A stretch of DNA of 64,000 bases, from NCBI RefSeq assembly GCF_001945365.1, contig NZ_MSTQ01000014.1, forward strand, positions 62,001 to 126,000, written 5' to 3'. A model generated the notes under the pieces. It ran no database searches. It was not told the DNA's origin and saw only the letters and a program-made list of their open reading frames with translations. Both the position numbers and the translations under genes were made by a program. Origin of the DNA: Pseudomonas reinekei. GTDB taxonomy: Bacteria > Pseudomonadota > Gammaproteobacteria > Pseudomonadales > Pseudomonadaceae. Below, piece after piece: positions 8,281-16,283 of the stretch (position 1 is its first letter; each line of letters starts with the position of its first letter).

Positions 8281-9936
8281 TTAGTGTTTGCTGGCGCCGG
8301 AGGCACCGATGCCGGTCATCGAGCGAATGAACTGCGCCAGATAACGGCCGCGCTCAAGGGCTGCGCGGGGCGAGGCGTCGGTGACGGAAAACAGCCATGC
8401 GCTGAAAAACGCCAGGCTCATGGAAAACAGCGCCGGGTTGGAATACGGGAACAGTGCCTTGTCGTGATGCATCACGTTGACCCACACTGCCGGGCTCAGC
8501 ACCAGCAGGACAATCGCCGAGACCAGTCCGGACAAACTGCCAACGACCGCACCACGGGTGGTCAGGCCTTTCCAGTACATCGAAAGGAACAGCACCGGGA
8601 AATTCACCGAGGCGGCGATGGCGAGTACCAGGCCCGAGAGGAAGGCGATGTTCTGCGACTCGAACAGCAGGCCGAGGATGATTGCCAACACGCCGATGCA
8701 CAGGGTGGCGATACGCGACACGCGCATCTCTTGTTGTTCGCTGGCCTGGCCCTTGCGCATCACGCAGGCATACAGGTCGTGGGACACCGCCGAGGCGCCG
8801 GACAGCGCCAGCCCGGCCACCACTGCCAGAATGGTGGCGAAGGCCACCGCCGAGATGAAACCGAGGAACAGGTTGCCGCCCACGGCTTGGGCCAGGTGCA
8901 CGGCGATCATGTTGCCACCGCCGATGATCGCGCCGCTGGCGTCACGGAATGCCGGGTCGGTGCCAACCATGACGATGGCGCCGAAGCCGACGATGATCAG
9001 CAGCAGATAGAAGTAACCGATGAAGCCGGTGGCGTAGAACACGCTTTTACGCGCTTCCTTGGCATCGCTGACGGTGAAAAAGCGCATCAGGATGTGAGGC
9101 AAACCGGCGGTGCCGAACATCATGCCCAGGCCCAGGGAAATCGCGTCGATCGGGTTGGACAGCAAGCCGCCGGGGGCCATGATCGCGCCGCCCTTGGCGT
9201 GCACGGCAGTGGCACCGGCGAACATCGCTTCGGTGCTGAAACCGAAGTGCTTGAGCACCATGAACGCCATGAAACTGGTGCCGAACAGCAGCATCACGGC
9301 CTTGATGATCTGCACCCAGGTGGTGGCGAGCATGCCGCCGAAGGTGACGTAGAACACCATCAGTACGCCGACCAGCATCACGGCGTAGAGGTAGTCGATG
9401 CCGAACAGCAATTCGATCAGCTTGCCGGCGCCAACCATCTGCGCCACCAGGTACATCAGTGCCACGGTCAGGGTGCCGAACGCCGAGGTCAGGCGCACCG
9501 GGGTTTGTTCCAGTCGATAGGAAACCACGTCGGCAAAGGTGTATTTGCCCAGATTACGCAGGCGCTCGGCAATCAGGAACAGGATGATCGGCCAACCGGC
9601 CAGCACGCCCAAGGCGTAGAGCAAACCGTCGTAGCCATTGAGGAACATCATCGCGGAAATGCCGAGGAACGAGGCCGCCGAGATCATGTCGCCGGCAATC
9701 GCCAGACCGTTCTGAAAACCGCTCATGCCGCCGCCAGCGGTATAGAAGTCGCTGGCGGAGCGGGTGCGCAGTGCCGCCCAGCGCGTCACGCCGAGGGTGA
9801 ACAGCACGAACACCAGGAACATGCCGATGGCGTTCCAGTTCAGGGGGCGGGACGCGCCGTCGGCGGCCACCGCCAGATCAGTGACTGCCGCCAGCGGCAG
9901 CAGGAACAACGCGAGAAGACGGCTCATCGGGCGCAC
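8281..9936 (-). CDS. paaL: PaaL: sodium:solute symporter for phenylacetate uptake (ActP-like)
   Basis: A 551-residue SSS-family permease with a leader-like N-terminus and about 13 hydrophobic segments. DFYTAGGGMSGFQNGLAIAG and DMISAASFLGISAMMF are the family's conserved sodium-site region near residues 60-100, and GTAGLPHILMRFFTV (about 275) is also typical. It closely resembles the acetate symporter ActP, but its position inside the paa cluster, between the DUF485 partner and the porin, matches the known phenylacetate permease PaaL/PhaJ. Its start overlaps the end of the DUF485 gene by 13 bases, suggesting translational coupling. Confidence 0.92.
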   Translation of the reverse strand: MRPMSRLLALFLLPLAAVTDLAVAADGASRPLNWNAIGMFLVFVLFTLGVTRWAALRTRSASDFYTAGGGMSGFQNGLAIAGDMISAASFLGISAMMFLNGYDGLLYALGVLAGWPIILFLIAERLRNLGKYTFADVVSYRLEQTPVRLTSAFGTLTVALMYLVAQMVGAGKLIELLFGIDYLYAVMLVGVLMVFYVTFGGMLATTWVQIIKAVMLLFGTSFMAFMVLKHFGFSTEAMFAGATAVHAKGGAIMAPGGLLSNPIDAISLGLGMMFGTAGLPHILMRFFTVSDAKEARKSVFYATGFIGYFYLLLIIVGFGAIVMVGTDPAFRDASGAIIGGGNMIAVHLAQAVGGNLFLGFISAVAFATILAVVAGLALSGASAVSHDLYACVMRKGQASEQQEMRVSRIATLCIGVLAIILGLLFESQNIAFLSGLVLAIAASVNFPVLFLSMYWKGLTTRGAVVGSLSGLVSAIVLLVLSPAVWVNVMHHDKALFPYSNPALFSMSLAFFSAWLFSVTDASPRAALERGRYLAQFIRSMTGIGASGASKH

Positions 9937-10232
9937 TCCTGCTTGAGTTTTTCATTCAGCGGGTCGATCACGTTGTTGGCGCGATAGACATAGAAACCGG
10001 TCAGGGCAAAGGCCAGTAGCACGATCACCACACCCACCAGCATGCCCACGGTGGTCACGCCGCCACTCAGGGATTGGCCGAGGGTAGAAGGGGAGAAAGC
10101 CACCAGCAGTACGAAGCCGTAATAGATCACCAGCATGGCCAGGCTCAATGACCAGTACAGCTTCTGTTTGCGACGAACCAGCTGGATGAAATCCGGGTGC
10201 TGGCGGATGAGTTCTATTTCCTGGGGTGTCAT
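9924..10232 (-). CDS. DUF485 small membrane protein, partner of the symporter
   Basis: This 102-residue protein has two hydrophobic segments (SLAMLVIYYGFVLLVAF around 30-47 and MLVGVVIVLLAFALTGFYVY around 65-85) and the DUF485 signature MTPQEIELIRQHPDFIQLVR at the start. An AAAGGAG ribosome site precedes the ATG. DUF485 genes (yjcH type) are routinely found just ahead of ActP-like symporters and probably assist assembly or activity. Here it overlaps paaL by 13 bases. Confidence 0.9.
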   Translation of the reverse strand: MTPQEIELIRQHPDFIQLVRRKQKLYWSLSLAMLVIYYGFVLLVAFSPSTLGQSLSGGVTTVGMLVGVVIVLLAFALTGFYVYRANNVIDPLNEKLKQECAR

Positions 10233-10296
10233 GAGGCGCGCTCCTTTGTTGTTTTTGTTTTGGGTGAAACGGTGTATTCAGGTCGATCGCTGGACC

Positions 10297-10390
10297 CCTG
10301 TGGGAGCGAGCCTGCTCGCGAAGACTGCGTATCAGGCACCATCAGTGCCGGATCTGATGGCCTCTTCGCGAGCAGGCTCGCTCCCACAGG
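10297..10390. repeat. REPIN (inverted pair of REP palindromes)
   Basis: Two copies of the Pseudomonas REP core GTGGGAGCGAGCCTGCTCGC face each other in inverted orientation about 45 bases apart, filling the gap between paaE and the DUF485 gene. Transcribed, the pair would form a long hairpin that could attenuate or stabilise the mRNA between the epoxidase genes and the transport genes. Confidence 0.9.
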
Positions 10391-10404
10391 ATTTGGCTCG
10401 GATA

Positions 10405-11481
10405 TCAGAGCTGATCGAAATCCAGCACGACCTTCTCGCTGATCGGGAAGGCCTGGCACGAGAGCACGTAACCGGCGGCCACTTCGTAGTCTTCCAGGGC
10501 GTGGTTGCTGTCCATTTCCACTTCGCCTTCGATGACCTTGCACTTGCAGGTCGAGCACACGCCGGCCTTGCACGAGTAGGGCAGTTCGGCACCCTGGGCA
10601 TTGCCCGCATCGAGGATGCTCTGGCTGTTGCGCGGCAGGTCGAACGCCAGGGCGCGGCCGTCGCTGATCACGGTGATCTGGCTGACTGCTGAATCCACCT
10701 GATGCGCCGCCTCACGGGCTTCGCGTTTTTGCTGGCTGCCGGCGGCGGCGAACAGTTCGAAATGGATGCGCCCGGGCTGCATGCCCTTGGCCTTGAGGCT
10801 GTCGCGCACGGTCTCGGTCATTTCCTGCGGGCCGCAGATGAAAGCAGCGTCGAGGGCCTTGACGTCGATCCAGCGGCTGAACAGTTGCTCGCATTTCTCG
10901 GCGTTGATCCGGCCGTTGTACAGGTCGACGTCCTGCTGCTCGCGGCTGAACACGAAGATCAGGTTCAGGCGTTGCAGGTAGCGGTTTTTCAGGTCTTCCA
11001 GCTGTTCGCGGAACAGCGCGCCGGAGCTTGAACGGTTGCCGTACAGCAGGGTGACGCGGCTGTGGGGTTCGGTTTGCAGGGTGGTCTTGATGATCGACAG
11101 GATCGGCGTGATGCCGCTGCCGGCCGCCACCGCCAGGTAGTTGCCATGGCGCGCCGGGTCGAGTTCGACGCAGAAATGCCCGGCCGGCGGCATCACTTCC
11201 AGGGTGTGTCCGGCTTTCAGCTGTTCGTTGGCAAACGCTGAGAAGCGCCCACCGGCCACACGTTTGATGGCGACACGCAGTTCACCGTCGTTGACCCCGG
11301 TGCAGATCGAGTAAGAGCGGCGCACTTCTTCACCGTCCATGTGCGTGCGCATCACCAGGTGCTGGCCCTGTGTGTAGTGAAAGCTGTCTTGCAGTTCTTG
11401 CGGAATCTCGAAGGCGATGGACACCGCGTCACGGGTCTCGGCGCGCACATCCTTGATGGTCAGGCTGTGAAATTTGCTCAT
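10405..11481 (-). CDS. paaE: PaaE: reductase subunit of 1,2-phenylacetyl-CoA epoxidase
   Basis: A 358-residue NADPH-dependent reductase that passes electrons to the PaaA di-iron site (PaaK in Pseudomonas naming). The N-terminal 105 residues form the FAD-binding barrel (RRSYSICTG), residues 110-235 the NAD(P) domain (VAAGSGITPILSIIK, FICGPQEMTETV), and the C-terminal 95 residues a plant-type ferredoxin with the 2Fe-2S ligands in PYSCKAGVCSTCKCKV and a final cysteine in YVLSCQAF. The ATG at 11481 (MSKFHSLTIKDVRAET) follows a GGAG site; a longer frame to 11655 runs into paaD and is artefactual. It lies 34 bases after paaD. Confidence 0.97.
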   Translation of the reverse strand: MSKFHSLTIKDVRAETRDAVSIAFEIPQELQDSFHYTQGQHLVMRTHMDGEEVRRSYSICTGVNDGELRVAIKRVAGGRFSAFANEQLKAGHTLEVMPPAGHFCVELDPARHGNYLAVAAGSGITPILSIIKTTLQTEPHSRVTLLYGNRSSSGALFREQLEDLKNRYLQRLNLIFVFSREQQDVDLYNGRINAEKCEQLFSRWIDVKALDAAFICGPQEMTETVRDSLKAKGMQPGRIHFELFAAAGSQQKREAREAAHQVDSAVSQITVISDGRALAFDLPRNSQSILDAGNAQGAELPYSCKAGVCSTCKCKVIEGEVEMDSNHALEDYEVAAGYVLSCQAFPISEKVVLDFDQL

Positions 11482-11515
11482 TGTTGTTCTCCAGCTGGGA
11501 CGGCCGATTCGCCGC

Positions 11516-12049
11516 TCAGATGCACTTGAAATAATCGAACGGTTCCCGGCAATCGACGCAGCGGTACAGGGCCTTGCACGCAGTGGAGCCGAACTCGCTG
11601 AGCACCTCGGTGTGGGCGCTGGCGCATTGCGGGCATAAAACCAGTGGGCTTTCACCCAGCAGGCTGCGCTTGCTGTTGCTGCCTTCGGGCGGGGCGATGC
11701 CGTAGGCGCGCAGGCGTTCGCGACCGCTGTCGCTGATCCAGTCGGTGGTCCAGGCCGGGGTCAATTTGCGCTCCAGCTGCGGCGCCTTGAACCCGGCGCG
11801 TTCCAGGGCTTCGCGGATGTCGCTCTCGATCACTTCGGTGGCCGGGCAACCGGAGTAGGTCGGCGTAACCACCACGTGAAGGTGACCGGCCTGCCAGTCC
11901 AGATCGCGGACGATGCCGAGGTCGACGACACTGACCACCGGCACTTCCGGGTCCATGACTTCGGACAGGATCGCCCACGCGGCAGCCAGGTCGGTCGGTT
12001 GAGCCGGCCGGGCGCCGAGGTCGCTGGCGATCAGCTCACCAGGTTGCAT
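11516..12049 (-). CDS. paaD: PaaD: epoxidase maturation / iron-sulfur protein, MIP18-like plus zinc ribbon
   Basis: This 177-residue protein has a DUF59/MIP18-like N-terminal domain (EVMDPEVPVVSVVDLGIVRD, then TPTYSGCPATEVIESDI) and a C-terminal zinc or iron-binding region with CPQCASAHTE and YRCVDCREPFDYFKC. PaaD is needed for an active phenylacetyl-CoA epoxidase and probably acts in Fe-S assembly on PaaE. Its start overlaps the paaC stop by 14 bases, supporting tight coupling. It is called PaaJ in some Pseudomonas literature. Confidence 0.95.
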   Translation of the reverse strand: MQPGELIASDLGARPAQPTDLAAAWAILSEVMDPEVPVVSVVDLGIVRDLDWQAGHLHVVVTPTYSGCPATEVIESDIREALERAGFKAPQLERKLTPAWTTDWISDSGRERLRAYGIAPPEGSNSKRSLLGESPLVLCPQCASAHTEVLSEFGSTACKALYRCVDCREPFDYFKCI

Positions 12050-12797
12050 CGGGGTACGCTCGTGGCAGGAACTGCATTTCGGCCAGCAGAATGCCCAGGT
12101 GTTCGGTGTGCAGACCTGTGCGTGAATTCAGGTAGAAATAGCTTGGCGTCGCGGGAACGGGCAGGGTGGCGCTGCTGAAGATCTGCTCGACTTTGGCTTG
12201 CCACTGGGCGGCGACGCTGGCGATGTCCGGGGTGATGCCGGCTGCGCACAGGCGCTGTTCGCTGTCATCGGCGGCGATCAGTTCAACGGTGAAGCGCCAG
12301 ACCTCGGGAATCGCGGCGAGCATGCGCCGATTGCTTTCCTCGGTGCCGTCGCCCATACGCTCGATCCATTCGCCCGAGCGGCGCAGGTGATAGGTCACTT
12401 CCTTCACCGCCTTGGCGGCAATCCCGGCGATGCGTTCGTCGCTGGACTGGCTCAGGCCCTGCAGCACCGGCAGATGCCAGGCGTCATAGAGGAACTGCTT
12501 GAGCATGGTCACCGCGAAGTCGCCGTTGGGTTGTTCGACCAGCAGCAGGTTGCGGTAGGCACGCTCATCACGACGGAAGGCCAGGTGATCGGCATCGCGG
12601 CCGTCGTTCAGCAATTCGGCGGCGTATTCCAGCCAGTTGCGCGCCTGGCCCACCAGGTCGAGGCCGACGTTCATCAGCGCCAGTTCTTCTTCCAGCGCCG
12701 GGGCCTTGCCGCACCATTGGCACAGGCGCTGGCCCTGGATCAGGGCGCTGTCGCCGAGGCGCAGCAGGTATTCGATCAGATCGGTCTTGGTATTCAT
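12036..12797 (-). CDS. paaC: PaaC: structural subunit of 1,2-phenylacetyl-CoA epoxidase
   Basis: A 253-residue ferritin-fold protein, MNTKTDLIEYLLRLGDSALI, homologous to PaaA but without full di-iron ligation; it scaffolds the catalytic subunit. EVTYHLRRSGEWIERMGDGT and YLNSRTGLHTEHLGILLAEM are typical family segments. I chose the ATG at 12797 because GAGG lies about six bases ahead; an ATG four codons earlier (12809) is possible and would overlap paaB. It is the third gene of the paaABCDE block. Confidence 0.95.
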   Translation of the reverse strand: MNTKTDLIEYLLRLGDSALIQGQRLCQWCGKAPALEEELALMNVGLDLVGQARNWLEYAAELLNDGRDADHLAFRRDERAYRNLLLVEQPNGDFAVTMLKQFLYDAWHLPVLQGLSQSSDERIAGIAAKAVKEVTYHLRRSGEWIERMGDGTEESNRRMLAAIPEVWRFTVELIAADDSEQRLCAAGITPDIASVAAQWQAKVEQIFSSATLPVPATPSYFYLNSRTGLHTEHLGILLAEMQFLPRAYPDATW

Positions 12798-12805
12798 GGT
12801 CGACC

Positions 12806-13087
12806 TCACATGTGCCCGACTTCGGCCGGCAGCTCGTAGAAGCTGGCGTGGCGGTAGACCTTGTCGTCCGACGGATCGAACAGCGGGTCTTTTTCATCCG
12901 GCGACGAAGCGGTGATCAGTGCCGAAGGCACCACCCACAGGCTCACGCCTTCGCTGCGACGGGTGTAAAGCTCGCGCGCGTTTTCGATGGCCATGGTGGT
13001 GTCGGCGGCATGCACGCTGCCGACGTGCTTGTGGTTGAGGCCGTGCTTGCTGCGCACGAACACTTCGAAGAGGGTCCACTCGGACAT
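12806..13087 (-). CDS. paaB: PaaB: small subunit of 1,2-phenylacetyl-CoA epoxidase
   Basis: A 93-residue protein with the diagnostic PaaB opening MSEWTLFEVFVRSKHGLNHK, VGSVHAADTTMAIENARELY in the middle and the terminal FYELPAEVGHM. PaaB joins the PaaAC units in the multisubunit epoxidase. It sits 28 bases after paaA and 8 bases before paaC. Confidence 0.97.
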   Translation of the reverse strand: MSEWTLFEVFVRSKHGLNHKHVGSVHAADTTMAIENARELYTRRSEGVSLWVVPSALITASSPDEKDPLFDPSDDKVYRHASFYELPAEVGHM

Positions 13088-13115
13088 TTCAGTTACTCCA
13101 CATCAGGTGGCCGGA

Positions 13116-14105
13116 TCAGGCGGCGTTCTTGTTTTGTTTTTTGCGGGCGTGGGCGACGGCGGCTTCACGCACCCAGGCACCGTCTTCAATCGCCTTGCGG
13201 CGAGTGGCGACGCGTTCCTGGTTGCACGGACCGTTGCCCTTGAGCACTTCGTAGAATTCGCTCCACTGGATTTCGCCGAAGTCGTAGTGGCCGCGTTCGG
13301 CATTCCACTTCAGGTCCGGGTCGGGGCAGGTGCAACCCAGCAACTCCAGTTGCGGGATGGTCTGGTCGATGAAACGCTGGCGCAGTTCGTCGTTGCTCTG
13401 ACGCTTGATTTTCCAGGCCATGGATTGCGCGCTGTTGGGCGAGTGTTCGTCGCTTGGGCCAAACATCATCAGCGACGGCCACCACAGGCGATTGATCGCG
13501 TCCTGGACCATGTCTTTTTGCGCCTGTGTACCGTGGCGCATCATGGTCAGCAGGATTTCGTAGCCCTGGCGCTGGTGAAAGCTCTCTTCCTTGCAGATAC
13601 GGATCATCGCCCGCGAATACGGGCCGTAGGAGGTGCGCTGCAGCACTACCTGGTTGACGATCGCCGCGCCATCCACCAGCCAGCCCACCGCACCCATGTC
13701 GGCCCAGTTCAGCGTCGGGTAATTGAAGATGCTCGAGTACTTGGCCTTGCCGCTGTGCAGCTTGGCGATTTCTTCATCGCGGTCGGCGCCCAGGGTTTCC
13801 ATGGCGCTGTAGAGGTACAGGCCGTGGCCGGCTTCGTCCTGGATCTTGGCCATCAGTTGCAGTTTGCGTTTGAGCGATGGCGCGCGGGTGACCCAGTTGC
13901 CTTCGGGCAGCATGCCGACGATCTCGGAGTGGGCGTGCTGGGAAATCTGCCGAATCAGGGTTTGCCGGTAGGCATCTGGCATCCAGTTCTTGGCTTCGAT
14001 CTTGATTTCTGAATCGATTTTTTCCTGGAAGGCGCGTTCCTGTTCGGACATCTCCGAGAGGTCCTTGATGCGCTTGACGCCGGTTTCTACGAGCTGTGCG
14101 TACAT
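13116..14105 (-). CDS. paaA: PaaA: catalytic di-iron subunit of 1,2-phenylacetyl-CoA epoxidase
   Basis: A 329-residue ferritin-like oxygenase subunit that epoxidises the ring of phenylacetyl-CoA. Metal-ligand motifs are visible in AKIQDEAGHGLYLYSAMETL (ExxH, about residue 90) and in RICKEESFHQRQGYEILLTM (ExxxH, about residue 170). The start MYAQLVETGVKRIKDL at 14105 is the first ATG behind a strong promoter (14148-14176). It begins the paaABCDE-DUF485-paaL-porin-paaZ block. The name is PaaG in P. putida nomenclature. Confidence 0.97.
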   Translation of the reverse strand: MYAQLVETGVKRIKDLSEMSEQERAFQEKIDSEIKIEAKNWMPDAYRQTLIRQISQHAHSEIVGMLPEGNWVTRAPSLKRKLQLMAKIQDEAGHGLYLYSAMETLGADRDEEIAKLHSGKAKYSSIFNYPTLNWADMGAVGWLVDGAAIVNQVVLQRTSYGPYSRAMIRICKEESFHQRQGYEILLTMMRHGTQAQKDMVQDAINRLWWPSLMMFGPSDEHSPNSAQSMAWKIKRQSNDELRQRFIDQTIPQLELLGCTCPDPDLKWNAERGHYDFGEIQWSEFYEVLKGNGPCNQERVATRRKAIEDGAWVREAAVAHARKKQNKNAA

Positions 14106-14147
14106 TTTTTAGTTCCCGCCTTGAATCTGTTCTGGGGCATGGAGAAC

Positions 14148-14176
14148 TTTATAAGCGATACGGAATTTAATATCAA
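14148..14176 (-). promoter_or_regulatory. Predicted sigma70 promoter of the paaABCDE block
   Basis: On the minus strand a TTGATA -35 element (14171-14176) stands 17 bases from a TATAAA -10 element (14148-14153). Both are near consensus, and the pair lies 43 bases upstream of the paaA ATG. A GTATCGCTT motif overlaps the spacer and -10, a suitable place for a repressor. Confidence 0.65.
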
Positions 14177-14215
14177 ACACAAAATGATGTGTCGTGTTTG
14201 TTTTTTGTATCGCTT
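14153..14215. promoter_or_regulatory. Inverted AAGCGATAC / GTATCGCTT pair, candidate PaaX operator
   Basis: AAGCGATAC (14153-14161) and GTATCGCTT (14207-14215) are perfect nine-base inverted copies with starts 54 bases apart, about five helical turns. The promoter-proximal copy overlaps the predicted -10 region. Related GTGATAC motifs occur in the paaF-paaY promoter region, so a shared regulator, probably PaaX, is inferred. Confidence 0.5.
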
Positions 14216-14249
14216 TGGGATGAATGGGGGGAGGTCGGCGTACATATCC

Positions 14250-14580
14250 ATTTCTTTGGTAACGGCCACTGGCGGTTTCGCCCTTACGGCGACTCACTTT
14301 TTTTTCAAACGCCAAAAAAAAGTAAGCAAAAAAAGGCTCGCCCCGAGCGTCCGGCCCCTCGCTAAGGCTCGGCGTTCCTTCGCTCCGGCATTCATCCGGG
14401 GGCATTGCCCTCCGGTTTGCTTCGCTGCACCTACATGCAATGAGTTCGACTGCGTCGAACGGCGCTGAGCGCCAATCCCCGGATGAACACCTCCACTCAG
14501 CCTCCCGAGGGGGCGGGTGGATCAAGGTCAAGATCAAGAGCTGCAGGCGAGCTAACGCTCGGCCTGTTGAGTGGTGAAGA
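14250..14580. repeat. Structured Pseudomonas interspersed repeat between the two paa blocks
   Basis: This gap holds no credible gene. It contains an A/T-tract segment (CACTTTTTTTTCAAACGCC, then a run of eight A), the long-range arms TTCATCCGGGG (14391-14401) and CCCCGGATGAA (14477-14487), and inside them two tight hairpins, GTTCGACTGCGTCGAAC (14444-14460) and GGCGCTGAGCGCC (14461-14473). I recall this kind of element as common in multiple copies in Pseudomonas genomes, but cannot confirm the copy number here. Short frames across it are low-complexity and lack ribosome sites. Confidence 0.6.
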
Positions 14581-14600
14581 GCTCGGGTGTACTCAGATCT

Positions 14601-14765
14601 ACTGTAGGAGCCGGCTTGCTGGCGATAGCACCCTGACAGCCAACCAATTTCTCCCAAATACACCCCACCCAAATTGTGGGAGCCAGCCTGCTGACGATGA
14701 CGCCCGGACAGCCACCCAATCCCTCCCAGATGCCCCATTCAATCTGTAACCGCCAGCCAGCTCGC
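14601..14765. repeat. Cluster of degenerate REP-like palindromes
   Basis: Three REP-related units follow one another: TGTAGGAGCCGGCTTGCTGG at 14603, TGTGGGAGCCAGCCTGCTGA near 14678 and a decayed TGTAACCGCCAGCCAGCTCG near 14745. CCTGACAGCCAACCAAT and CCGGACAGCCACCCAAT recur between them, so the unit was duplicated in tandem before decaying. Confidence 0.7.
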
Positions 14766-14801
14766 GAAAAACACCCAGGCCCCACCTACCTCCCAAAACC
14801 C

Positions 14802-14827
14802 AAAAAAAAGCCCCGCAAAAGCGGGGC
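14802..14827 (-). terminator. Rho-independent terminator of the paaFGHIJK block
   Basis: On the minus strand GCCCCGC (14821-14827), a TTTT loop and GCGGGGC (14810-14816) make a seven-base-pair GC stem, followed by eight U (14802-14809). It lies 32 bases beyond the paaK stop codon and ends the upper paa transcript before the paaA promoter. Confidence 0.92.
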
Positions 14828-14858
14828 CATAAGGGGTGCAGCAGTCATGCTTTAGAGG

Positions 14859-16184
14859 TCATGCCTTCGGACGTTTATCCAACACGTGGCAAGCCTTGCC
14901 TTCCGACCGTTTGATCGAGTGGAACGGCTGCAAGACAATCTGCGAACTGATGCCGATGTACGACTTGATGTGTTTGCTCAGCTCGCCGCAAACAGCCTTC
15001 TGCTGTTCGTCGCTCAGGTGCTGGTGCTCAGCTTTCAACTCGACATGCACATCAACGCTGTCCAGATTGCCATTGCGATACAGATGGATCTCATAGCACT
15101 CGGCAAGCTGTTTGACTTTGAGCACCTGTTCTTCGATCTGCGTCGGGAACACGTTGACCCCGCGGATGATCAGCATGTCATCGCTGCGGCCGGTGATTTT
15201 GTCGATACGGCGCATCGGCCGTGCGGTGCCCGGCAGCAGGCGCGTCAGGTCGCGGGTGCGGTAGCGGATCATCGGCAGGGCTTCTTTGCTCAGGGAGGTG
15301 AACACCAGTTCGCCCATCTGCCCGTCCGGCAGCACTTCGCCGGTGATCGGGTCGATGATTTCCGGGTAGAAGTGGTCTTCCCAGATGGTCGGGCCGTCCT
15401 TGGTCTCGGCACATTCCATGGCGACGCCCGGGCCCATGATTTCCGAGAGGCCGTAGATGTCCAGGGCGGTGATGCCCAGGCGCTCCTCGATGGCGCGGCG
15501 CAGTTCGGCGGTCCACGGCTCGGCGCCGAAGATGCCCAGGCGCAGGGCCAGTTTGTGCGGGTCGATGCCCTGGCGCTCGATTTCGTCGGCGATGTTGAGC
15601 ATGTACGACGGCGTGACCATGATGATGTCCGGCTGGAAATCCTTGATCAGCTGCACTTGTTTTTCAGTCTGGCCACCGGACATCGGGATCACTGTGCAAC
15701 CCAGGCGTTCGGCGCCGTAGTGCGCGCCGAGGCCACCGGTGAACAGGCCGTAACCGTAGGAAATATGCACCTTGTCGCCACGACGGCCGCCGGCAGCGCG
15801 GATCGAACGGGCGACCACATTGGCCCAGGTATCGATGTCGTTCTGGGTGTAGCCGACCACGGTCGGTTTGCCGGTGGTGCCGCTGGACGCGTGCAGGCGC
15901 ACGATGTCGTGCATCGGCACGGCAAACATGCCGTAGGGGTAGTTGTCGCGCAGGTCGGACTTGGTGGTGAACGGAAACTTCGCCAGGTCGTCGAGGGATT
16001 TGATGTCGTCCGGGTGCACGCCCAGCGCATCGAAACGCTGACGGTACAGCGGCACATTGTTGTAAGCGTGGTTCAGGCTCCAGCGCAGGCGCTCCAGCTG
16101 ATGCTGGCGCAGCTCGTCGATGCTGGCGGTTTCCAGCGGGTCCAGCACAGGGTTCAACACGGCTTGGGCAATTGGCATGTTCAT
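14859..16184 (-). CDS. paaK: PaaK: phenylacetate-CoA ligase
   Basis: A 441-residue adenylate-forming enzyme that activates phenylacetate with ATP and CoA, the first step of the pathway (PaaF in Pseudomonas naming). HASSGTTGKPTVVGYTQND near residue 95 is the P-loop-like A3 motif, GAEPWTAELRRAIEERLG (about 225) and YGLSEIMGPGVAMEC (about 250) are the adenylation core, and GRSDDMLIIRGVNVFPTQIE (about 345) is the C-terminal hinge. Length fits the family. It is 99 bases from paaJ and followed by a strong terminator. A second ATG lies two codons in. Confidence 0.96.
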   Translation of the reverse strand: MNMPIAQAVLNPVLDPLETASIDELRQHQLERLRWSLNHAYNNVPLYRQRFDALGVHPDDIKSLDDLAKFPFTTKSDLRDNYPYGMFAVPMHDIVRLHASSGTTGKPTVVGYTQNDIDTWANVVARSIRAAGGRRGDKVHISYGYGLFTGGLGAHYGAERLGCTVIPMSGGQTEKQVQLIKDFQPDIIMVTPSYMLNIADEIERQGIDPHKLALRLGIFGAEPWTAELRRAIEERLGITALDIYGLSEIMGPGVAMECAETKDGPTIWEDHFYPEIIDPITGEVLPDGQMGELVFTSLSKEALPMIRYRTRDLTRLLPGTARPMRRIDKITGRSDDMLIIRGVNVFPTQIEEQVLKVKQLAECYEIHLYRNGNLDSVDVHVELKAEHQHLSDEQQKAVCGELSKHIKSYIGISSQIVLQPFHSIKRSEGKACHVLDKRPKA

Positions 16185-16283
16185 GTGTTCACTCGAATTG
16201 TTTTTGTGTTCCAGCCCCTACGTTCAGAGGCTTTGAGTGCATGCCCCAAGGATACCTCTCGGCTCCCCGGGAATCGCGATTCT

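Noticed and set aside
14109..14796. Short frames on both strands in the gap between the paa blocks
   Set aside because: They run through REP-like palindromes and a structured repeat, with no ribosome site and no protein-like composition.
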